The position numbers and the translations under genes are program-made. A model generated the notes under the pieces. It saw only the letters and a list, made by a program, of their open reading frames with translations, did not search any database and had not been told where the DNA came from. Shown here piece by piece: positions 28,098 to 33,324 of a stretch of DNA of 37,298 nt. Each line of letters starts with the position of its first letter. The stretch's first letter is position 1. The DNA comes from a virus, in the IMG/VR virus record IMGVR_UViG_3300009660_000002, positions 1-37,298 of that record; one strand, 5' to 3'.

Positions 28098-28439
28098 ATG
28101 ACCAAGATTTTTGGCTTGCTCCTAGCGCTCAGTCTTACGATTCCCGCACTTGCTGCGGATGGCTTGCCTATCCTCCAACCAGACGAGGTGATAGCTAAAT
28201 ACGGCAAACCAGACTCAGTAAGATCAAGCGAGTATGAAAAGCCGCGACCTCCACTTGTAACCAAGATGCTTGAGTACAAAAAGGAGCATGTGCGCGTCAC
28301 GCTGCTTGCAGGCGGAAAAGTCGGCAACCCACCGCCTTACAAATCCTGGCATTTAATAGGATATCAAGACCCGCGAGATAATAGCGTTATAACAAAAGAG
28401 GAGGCTGAAAAGCGACTTCTAGGGAGATTGAAAAAATAA
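28098..28439 (+). CDS. Small exported protein, 113 aa
   Basis: The start at 28098 gives a standard signal peptide (M-T-K-I-F-G-L-L-L-A-L-S-L-T-I-P-A-L-A), cleaved before A-D-G. The frame is open upstream from 28053, but that would bury the signal. A TATAAT at 28048-28053 is a likely -10. There is no clear ribosome-binding site. The mature protein (L-P-I-L-Q-P-D-E-V-I-A-K-Y-G-K-P-D-S-V) resembles small periplasmic proteins of the SmpA/BamE-like size class, only in the Y-G-x-P-D turn. Function unknown. Confidence 0.72.
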   Translation: MTKIFGLLLALSLTIPALAADGLPILQPDEVIAKYGKPDSVRSSEYEKPRPPLVTKMLEYKKEHVRVTLLAGGKVGNPPPYKSWHLIGYQDPRDNSVITKEEAEKRLLGRLKK

Positions 28440-28709
28440 CAAGCCCGCCGCGGTGGGTGAAAAAAGAATCTGGGGTGATTCCCGGACTGCGGACCATCAA
28501 TCCGCTTAAGGTGTTGCCGTAGCAGCTCGGAGGACATGGATATGGCACTGAGCGGCGAGATCGGCAATGCCGAACTGCAATGGAGGCGGTGCCTACGTTG
28601 TAGCGCGCCATCGTAGCTGCAGCTACACCGGCTAGCGCCTGGCAAGGCGCGATATAAATGCCGACCCTAACCTGTTGGCAGGCCTGCCGGCATAAATGAG
28701 GCTCACGCC
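28440..28709 (+). other. Stretch without a clear gene
   Basis: 270 nt between the small exported protein and a possible short ORF. A 26-codon ORF at 28536-28616 (M-D-M-A-L-S-G-E-I-G-N-A-E) has a GGAGG ribosome-binding site but no other support. Palindromes include TAGCTGCAGCTA near 28613-28624. I see no terminator with a T run. Confidence 0.4.
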
Positions 28710-28805
28710 ATGTTTAAGCTGACATGTAAAGCAATAAAGGTGGAAGTCAACCTATGGGCTGTTGCAGCAATTTTGCATCAGATTTTCAGTTGGCTTTCTT
28801 CCTAA
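28710..28805 (+). CDS. Possible small protein, 31 aa
   Basis: The ORF (M-F-K-L-T-C-K-A-I-K-V-E-V-N-L-W-A-V-A-A-I-L...) has TGAGG 9 nt upstream and a hydrophobic C-terminal half (L-W-A-V-A-A-I-L-H-Q-I-F-S-W-L). It could be a membrane-associated peptide. It converges on the minus-strand gene at 28837-29025. Confidence 0.4.
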   Translation: MFKLTCKAIKVEVNLWAVAAILHQIFSWLSS

Positions 28806-28836
28806 GAGTGTGGGGCGGCGCAGGCCGTCCCATTTC

Positions 28837-29025
28837 TTAATCGACTTCTGGCGACGTATTTTCAGCCTTCTTTGCAGTTGCGAGGAGCAAGCTAATGGCC
28901 TGCGTCAATTCTTGCAGCGCCTTAATATCTCCCTTAATAACGCCCCCCTGCCCGACAACTTTCAGTTGATATCTACCAGAGCTTCGCTTTGTTAGCTGAA
29001 TCATATATTTCGGTGGCGCACTCAT
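28837..29025 (-). CDS. Small hypothetical protein, 62 aa
   Basis: GAGGAAAAAT precedes the ATG. The product reads M-S-A-P-P-K-Y-M-I-Q-L-T-K-R-S-S-G-R-Y-Q-L-K-V-V-G-Q-G-G-V-I-K-G-D, two or three beta strands followed by a helix (A-L-Q-E-L-T-Q-A-I-S-L-L-L-A-T-A). No family is recognised. It is the last gene of the immunity region and is transcribed away from PL. Confidence 0.65.
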   Translation of the reverse strand: MSAPPKYMIQLTKRSSGRYQLKVVGQGGVIKGDIKALQELTQAISLLLATAKKAENTSPEVD

Positions 29026-29388
29026 ATTTTTCCTCGCCCAAGCGGGCTCGAATTATTTTCTACTTTTATTTCCCCTCTATGGGTACTCAAAAAGTCCCTT
29101 ATCTTGCTCTTGAAGTTCGCTTTTGATCTTGCCTTCTAAGGTCAAAAGCCGGTCGCTTCAAAGTCCTACCAGGTGGCGGGAAAGACTCAGCCATCCTTAG
29201 CCGAGCCTTTACATATAGACCAGTACGACGTCTTTATGACTCGTCAGCCTCTTCGGTCTAGGGCGCTAACTTCGCCACCCTCGTGCGTCTCTCAGACCAT
29301 CCTCACAGTACGCCTATCCCAACACCCCTGCCGGCGGTTCCCGACGAGTGCTGCGGCCGCCTGAAATTTTGACGACGTGAAAATTATA
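29026..29388 (-). other. Non-coding region upstream of PL with a strong hairpin
   Basis: About 360 nt without a credible ORF lies between the small minus-strand gene and the PL operators. It contains a 12-bp stem: GCTTTTGATCTT (29119-29130) pairs with AAGGTCAAAAGC (29138-29149), with one wobble and a 7-nt loop. Neither strand has a T run after it, so it is not a standard terminator. It could be a long 5' leader of the minus-strand gene or a regulatory RNA. Confidence 0.5.
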
Positions 29389-29399
29389 TAGCAAAGTAT

Positions 29400-29447
29400 A
29401 GCAAATTGCTCTTGCTAAGTTAAAAGCAAATTGCTATAGTCCAGTTA
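29400..29447 (+). promoter_or_regulatory. PL promoter with two operators
   Basis: -35 TTGCTA (29412-29417) and -10 TATAGT (29435-29440) are separated by 17 nt. Perfect AGCAAATTGCT operators lie at 29400-29410 and 29425-29435 (centres 25 bp apart), in the same places relative to the -35 and -10 as O2 and O1 at PR. The 20 nt at 29421-29440 are identical to the minus strand at 24927-24908. This promoter should drive the rightward recombination operon and be closed by the same repressor. Confidence 0.85.
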
Positions 29448-29473
29448 TCGAACAGCAACCACCGGAGAAAACC

Positions 29474-29563
29474 ATGTCCCCAGCAGAACTCGCAGCACTT
29501 GAAGCAGTCCTCATCGCCCACGGCGAAGTCATCCCGGTGGTTCGCATTGAAGTGCGCGGCTAA
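29474..29563 (+). CDS. First small gene of the PL operon, 29 aa
   Basis: CGGAGAAAACC precedes the ATG. The product reads M-S-P-A-E-L-A-A-L-E-A-V-L-I-A-H-G-E-V-I and ends R-I-E-V-R-G. It is too short for a domain, but start signal and composition are good. It is the first ORF of the operon, 27 nt from the predicted PL start. No family is recognised. Confidence 0.55.
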   Translation: MSPAELAALEAVLIAHGEVIPVVRIEVRG

Positions 29564-29568
29564 TCGTT

Positions 29569-29934
29569 ATGAGTGCCCGCGACCACGACGCCAGCGAACT
29601 GCGTGAAGAAATGATCGCCAAGCTGACCGCCGAGAAATACGAAGCCGCGCGCACCGTCGTGCTGACTGGCAGCGCCGGCGCAAGCGGCATTGCCAACCTG
29701 CTGCTGGACAGCCTGGCCGAGCCTGGCGCAATGAATGTGCTGGCGCGAGTGGCATTGAGCTGCGACGCCGAGACTTCCGGCCAGGCACTGAAATCATTTG
29801 TCGTAAATGCGCTGGTAGCAGATGCAGATGCGCAAGCCACAAAAGAGGTGGATGGCGCTGTGCGCAGCGACCCGGAAAGCTGCCAGGCCAAGACCCGCGC
29901 CCAGGTAGTTGCACTGAACAAGTTGCAGATTTAG
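29569..29934 (+). CDS. PL operon hypothetical protein, 121 aa
   Basis: The gene starts 6 nt after the previous stop. The product is helical (H-D-A-S-E-L-R-E-E-M-I-A-K-L-T-A-E-K-Y-E-A-A), has a small-residue stretch (T-G-S-A-G-A-S-G-I-A) and ends A-Q-V-V-A-L-N-K-L-Q-I. It occupies the place of lambda N, but I see no Arg-rich RNA-binding N-terminus. Function unknown. A structured non-coding region begins right after its stop. Confidence 0.65.
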   Translation: MSARDHDASELREEMIAKLTAEKYEAARTVVLTGSAGASGIANLLLDSLAEPGAMNVLARVALSCDAETSGQALKSFVVNALVADADAQATKEVDGAVRSDPESCQAKTRAQVVALNKLQI

Positions 29935-30390
29935 CGGTCGCCCGCGCCGTAGGCAAGGCGGGACAGGACTGGCGGCCCGATTAACTGCCCTGTGGGATCA
30001 GGATGCCCCACCTCCCTGCGCAGGTGACCCGAAAGGGCAAGCGCAGGAACCACATGGCTGCTGACTGCCGAGGAACCTAGACCACACAGGTAAAGCTGGT
30101 GCAAACAGGTGGGCGGATTGGCGGGGCAGTCGGCAGCCATGTGGTGGTCGCATGACCGAATCTGACCGGCTAGCACCCGCTCCGCAACGCTACGGACTAG
30201 CGATGCGTAAAGGTGAAGGTAGCCCGGCCGCCACAAATTGCGTCAGCGGTCACGCGATGTAGCAAATGCCGGGGATAAGACCCGCACCGGCCGCGCTTCC
30301 TGGCGTACGCAGGATTGAATGCCCCGAGTGGACTTGGTGTCGGACAGTGCGGCCGACACCTGCAGGGTTCGAATCCTTGCCGGGGCGCCA
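29935..30390 (+). ncRNA. Highly structured non-coding RNA region ending in a tRNA-like fold
   Basis: About 455 nt with no credible ORF lie between two PL genes on the plus strand. Stems seen by eye include: CCCGC 29941-29945 with GCGGG 29958-29962; GTGGG 29992-29996 with CCCAC 30007-30011; CCTGCGC 30015-30021 with GCGCAGG 30041-30047, enclosing a CCC-GAAA-GGG tetraloop hairpin (30028-30037); a 21-bp stem of 30049-30069 with 30125-30145 having one wobble pair; and GCCGG 30268-30272 with CCGGC 30287-30291. The 3' end is tRNA-like and finishes in CCA. It does not match tmRNA, RNase P or group I/II introns as I know them. It is presumably transcribed from PL. Confidence 0.7.
30321..30390 (+). ncRNA. 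tRNA-like domain without a D-arm, CCA encoded
   Basis: The acceptor GCCCCGA (30321-30327) pairs with CCGGGGC (30380-30386) over six of seven positions. A 5-bp T-arm CAGGG-TTCGAAT-CCTTG spans 30363-30379. The discriminator is G and CCA is encoded at 30388-30390. In place of D-arm and anticodon arm there is an 8-nt single strand (30328-30335) and one 8-bp stem (30336-30343 with 30353-30360) closed by a 9-nt loop ACAGTGCGG. This is 67 nt plus CCA, shorter than a tRNA, and recalls the tRNA-like domain of tmRNA, which also lacks a D-stem. Confidence 0.65.
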
Positions 30391-30414
30391 GATCATAACC
30401 AGAGGAGCGGCAAC

Positions 30415-31191
30415 ATGAATTGCGACTGCGTAAAAACAATCGAAACCAAGCTGGCCAGCGCGCCATTCATCGTGGCCAAGGCTGGCAGCGATATCAAGGT
30501 CGAGTGCCAGGCCACCGGCCTTGCCATGTTGGATGACATGGGCATGCGCAGCACGATCAACATTCCGTTCCGGATTCGCGGTACCGGCAAGGGCTTTTCC
30601 AGCGCCAAGGGCAAGGAAATGCCATGCGTCGCTAGCCACTGCCCTTTCTGCGGCCGCACGACTGGTCGCTACGTTGTCGGCGAAGACGTAGGAATCGCAG
30701 CTGCGATGACCCCAACCTACGCCAAAGCTTTTCGCCATAAACCTGACTACGTGGCCGCATGGCCAGATAAGGCATCCCAAGCGATGCTGCGCGCCTATGG
30801 AGTTACTAAAGACGTGCACCTCACGACGTTTTTCGACGGATTTTCACAACTTATCTCGCTCAAGCCATGGGATTGGACCATCCCGATGGAGGCGCGTATT
30901 GACGCTGTGCACGAGTGGCCCGTTGGAAGTGATCTTTATCTTGTTGCCGAACTTGGTGAGTGTGATTGGTCGCGCTCCATCAACGAGCACTATCTGAAGC
31001 AAGGGGCGCAAGAGGATTTGCCTCACCGTCCACATATCACCCTGGCAAAGCGGGTGCCTGCCGGAACGGCGCAAAGCTTTCAAGAATTGGTTGGGCGTGT
31101 CATTCGATTTGATCGTCATGGCCGGGAAATCAAGGGTGGAGGTGTTTCCGAGGCAAATGGAGCGGCACTTAATGCGGCGGCCACAGCATGA
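30415..31191 (+). CDS. Zinc-ribbon / 2H phosphoesterase fusion protein (LigT/Acb1-like)
   Basis: This 258-residue protein starts at 30415, after GAGGAGCGGCAAC. Residues 1-90 form an N-terminal domain starting M-N-C-D-C-V with S-H-C-P-F-C-G-R (C76, C79), a zinc-ribbon-like part found alone in other phages. Residues about 95-240 contain H-L-T (135-137) and P-H-I-T-L (H207-x-T209), the two H-x-T motifs about 70 residues apart that define 2H phosphoesterases. These enzymes open 2',3'-cyclic phosphates or cut 2'-5' bonds in RNA; phage Acb1 uses the same fold to destroy CBASS cyclic nucleotides. The gene begins 24 nt after the tRNA-like RNA. Substrate is unknown. Confidence 0.75.
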   Translation: MNCDCVKTIETKLASAPFIVAKAGSDIKVECQATGLAMLDDMGMRSTINIPFRIRGTGKGFSSAKGKEMPCVASHCPFCGRTTGRYVVGEDVGIAAAMTPTYAKAFRHKPDYVAAWPDKASQAMLRAYGVTKDVHLTTFFDGFSQLISLKPWDWTIPMEARIDAVHEWPVGSDLYLVAELGECDWSRSINEHYLKQGAQEDLPHRPHITLAKRVPAGTAQSFQELVGRVIRFDRHGREIKGGGVSEANGAALNAAATA

Positions 31192-31319
31192 GCTACATCA
31201 TCACCATCCGCACCGCAAGCACGGCGTACAGCTTCGCCGCCATCGGCAACCTGGGCGCGCTGATCGATGCCGCCTACGACGATGGCGCCCTGGGCGTCAC
31301 GGCAATGGTGCAGCCATGA
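31188..31319 (+). CDS. Small protein, 43 aa
   Basis: The ATG overlaps the preceding stop and its TGA overlaps the next ATG, so it is coupled on both sides. The product reads M-S-Y-I-I-T-I-R-T-A-S-T-A-Y-S-F-A-A-I-G followed by N-L-G-A-L-I-D-A-A-Y-D-D-G-A-L-G-V-T. Two strands and a helix (T-I-R-T ... G-V-T-A-M-V) form a plausible tiny domain. No named family. Confidence 0.65.
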   Translation: MSYIITIRTASTAYSFAAIGNLGALIDAAYDDGALGVTAMVQP

Positions 31320-32029
31320 TCGGCGCCATGCAAAAGGCGCTGATCGAGGTCGGCATGCTCAAACCTCGAAGTGGGCCGGTCACACCGCAAAACCCATCGC
31401 GTCGTGCCGTGGCTCGCGTCAAGAATCCATTGCCGGTGCCCACCGAGTGCCCGTATTGCGCGGCGCCCGTGAAACTGGTCAATAACAGTCAGATTTACGC
31501 TGGCCGCGAGTTCGGCGAATGGCCCTGGGTCTACAAGTGCACGGACAAGGAGTGCGACAGCTACGTCGGCCTTCACCCCTTCACGGCAATTCCGCTGGGC
31601 ACCCTGGCTGATGCGCGCTTGCGTCGAGCCAGGAAACAAGCAAAGGATGCGTTCAACCCGATGTGGCAAAGCGGAGAAATGAGCCGGGATGCTGCATATG
31701 CATGGCTGGCCGCCTCACTGGGAATTGCCGACGTGAACGAGTGCCATATCGGCTGGTTCGATGTTGCGATGTGTGCCCGGGCGGTTGCAGTTTGCGATCC
31801 AGATGGAAGCGGAAAGCAAACCGTGGCCACAGACGATCTGCTGGCCCTTATCGCGAAAGTGCGCCAGATGCAGCGGAATTTTGAGCTGTGCCTGACGAGC
31901 AAACAGGACGACTGGCTCGAAGACATTCTCGATAGTGCCGAAGCTGGCGCGCCGCGAGTCTCCGCAAATGGCCGCAAGTTTCTGGAAACCTGTGCAAGCG
32001 GCTTTTACTCGGACGGGTTTGCGCCATGA
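31316..32029 (+). CDS. DUF3268 zinc-finger protein
   Basis: This 237-residue protein starts at 31316, overlapping the previous stop (ATGA); the frame is open upstream without support. The zinc-finger part (about residues 40-80) reads E-C-P-Y-C-A-A-P-V-K-L-V-N-N-S-Q-I-Y-A-G-R, then W-P-W-V-Y-K-C and E-C-D-S-Y-V-G-x-H-P, diagnostic of DUF3268. The following A-F-N-P-M-W ... A-Y-A-W-L-A ... E-C-H-I-G-W-F-D matches the second half of that family. Such proteins are common in phage early operons next to recombination genes. Role unknown; nucleic-acid binding is likely. Confidence 0.82.
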   Translation: MIGAMQKALIEVGMLKPRSGPVTPQNPSRRAVARVKNPLPVPTECPYCAAPVKLVNNSQIYAGREFGEWPWVYKCTDKECDSYVGLHPFTAIPLGTLADARLRRARKQAKDAFNPMWQSGEMSRDAAYAWLAASLGIADVNECHIGWFDVAMCARAVAVCDPDGSGKQTVATDDLLALIAKVRQMQRNFELCLTSKQDDWLEDILDSAEAGAPRVSANGRKFLETCASGFYSDGFAP

Positions 32030-32271
32030 CCGCCCTCGTCCATCGCCTGCTGTCCGCCAGCCGCTACCACTGGGCGCGCTACCAGCACTGGATGAACAAA
32101 GTTCGCCTGTCCGGCGTGCGCCACGAACTGGCTGGCCAGGACGAAATCCGAAAGGCGCTGATCAGCGCAAAGATCGAAGCAATGATCGAACTCGAAGCAT
32201 CCGGCGAACGCTTGCAGCAGTTGGGCCGCGCCCACCGGGAGGCGCAGTGGCCGTCGAAAGTCAAACCGTGA
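32026..32271 (+). CDS. Small basic helical protein, 81 aa
   Basis: The ATG overlaps the DUF3268 stop. The product is helical and basic (M-T-A-L-V-H-R-L-L-S-A-S-R-Y-H-W-A-R-Y-Q-H-W; K-A-L-I-S-A-K-I-E-A-M-I-E-L-E). No named family. It lies in the coupled PL operon just upstream of recT. Confidence 0.65.
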   Translation: MTALVHRLLSASRYHWARYQHWMNKVRLSGVRHELAGQDEIRKALISAKIEAMIELEASGERLQQLGRAHREAQWPSKVKP

Positions 32272-32387
32272 TGGACGTGGCCGGCCAGGTCTTACGCAAC
32301 TGGCATGCCGGCCACGCCATCGTCTACGCCGTCCGCCTGGCGATGTTGAAAGCGGAAATTATAAAACTCACAAGGAAACAGACATGA
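32247..32387 (+). CDS. Small protein upstream of recT, 46 aa
   Basis: GTG at 32247 is chosen because GGGAGG lies upstream; GTG at 32268 or ATG at 32271 would give shorter versions overlapping or abutting the previous stop. The conserved-looking part reads M-D-V-A-G-Q-V-L-R-N-W-H-A-G-H-A-I-V-Y-A. Its TGA overlaps the recT ATG. No named family. Confidence 0.55.
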   Translation: MAVESQTVMDVAGQVLRNWHAGHAIVYAVRLAMLKAEIIKLTRKQT

Positions 32388-33286
32388 ATGCAGTTACCCG
32401 CGAAGCTCAGTCCGCCATGCACCTGCCAGCCCAGTCTGGCGGCGCCCTGGCACCCCGCACCAGCGGCCAGATGATCCTGGATGCAGCCCATATGGATAGC
32501 ATGATCCGGCTGGCCGACATTATGGCATCGGGCAAGGCGACCTTGCCGCCAGCGTATCGGAACTCTCCTGGCGACTGCCTGGCCGTAATCATGCAGGCCA
32601 TCTCCTGGCAGATGAATCCGTTCGCCGTGGCGCAGAAAACCCACTTCGTCAACGGCAACATTGGCTATGAAGCCCAGTTGGTCCACGCAGCAGTGACAGC
32701 CTCGGGCATCCTGACCCAGGACGACTTCGACTATGAGTATTACGGCCCATGGGAGAAGGTAATTGGCAAATACGATATCAAGAAAGGCGATAAGGGCGAA
32801 TACCGCACCCCAGCTTGGCACTTGTCAGACGAAATCGGCCTGGGCGTCCGCGTCTCCGCGACCATCCGCGCCACAGGCAAAGTCAAGGTGCTGGATTTGC
32901 TACTTGCTCAAGCACGAACCCGCAACTCCACGCTTTGGGCGGATGACCCGAAACAGCAATTGGGCTACCTCGCCGTGAAGAAGTGGGCGCGCCAATATGC
33001 GCCTGGCGTGATCCTCGGCGTCTATACGCCTGACGAGTTGGAGGCGGACTACCGCGAACCGCGCGATATCACACCCTCGGCTACCAGCTCCAGCGCCACA
33101 GGTGCGCAAGACCTGCTTCCCGAATGCACTGATGAACTGTTCGCGGAAAAAACCCCCGAATGGCGCCAGATCATCCTCAGTAAGAAAAAAACGCCGGCGC
33201 AACTCATCGCCATGCTCAGCACTCGCGCCACCTTCACCGAAGCGCAAAAACTGACGATCGACAGCTGGTCGCACGAAAACGAGTAA
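32384..33286 (+). CDS. recT: RecT-family single-strand annealing protein
   Basis: This 300-residue protein anneals complementary single strands made by the exonuclease next to it. The core is typical: A-D-I-M-A-S-G-K-A-T-L-P-P-A-Y-R-N-S-P-G-D-C near residues 44-66, then Q-A-I-S-W-Q-M-N-P-F-A-V-A-Q-K-T and G-N-I-G-Y-E-A-Q-L-V-H-A-A-V. The C-terminal 60 residues are linker plus a helix. AAGGAAACAGAC precedes the ATG. With YqaJ it forms the equivalent of the lambda Red pair. Confidence 0.92.
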   Translation: MNAVTREAQSAMHLPAQSGGALAPRTSGQMILDAAHMDSMIRLADIMASGKATLPPAYRNSPGDCLAVIMQAISWQMNPFAVAQKTHFVNGNIGYEAQLVHAAVTASGILTQDDFDYEYYGPWEKVIGKYDIKKGDKGEYRTPAWHLSDEIGLGVRVSATIRATGKVKVLDLLLAQARTRNSTLWADDPKQQLGYLAVKKWARQYAPGVILGVYTPDELEADYREPRDITPSATSSSATGAQDLLPECTDELFAEKTPEWRQIILSKKKTPAQLIAMLSTRATFTEAQKLTIDSWSHENE

Positions 33287-33324
33287 TCACCGCAACCACA
33301 CAAGAAAACCACCGAGGACACATT

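Noticed and set aside
29935-30390. tmRNA gene
   Set aside because: The 3' end resembles a tRNA-like domain, but no matching 5' acceptor strand lies 300-400 nt upstream, and no tag reading frame with the usual pseudoknots was seen. The acceptor partner is only 60 nt upstream.
30250-30819. 189-codon minus-strand ORF over the structured RNA and phosphoesterase start
   Set aside because: It is antisense to a plus-strand gene with zinc and H-x-T motifs, and its own sequence has no recognisable domain.
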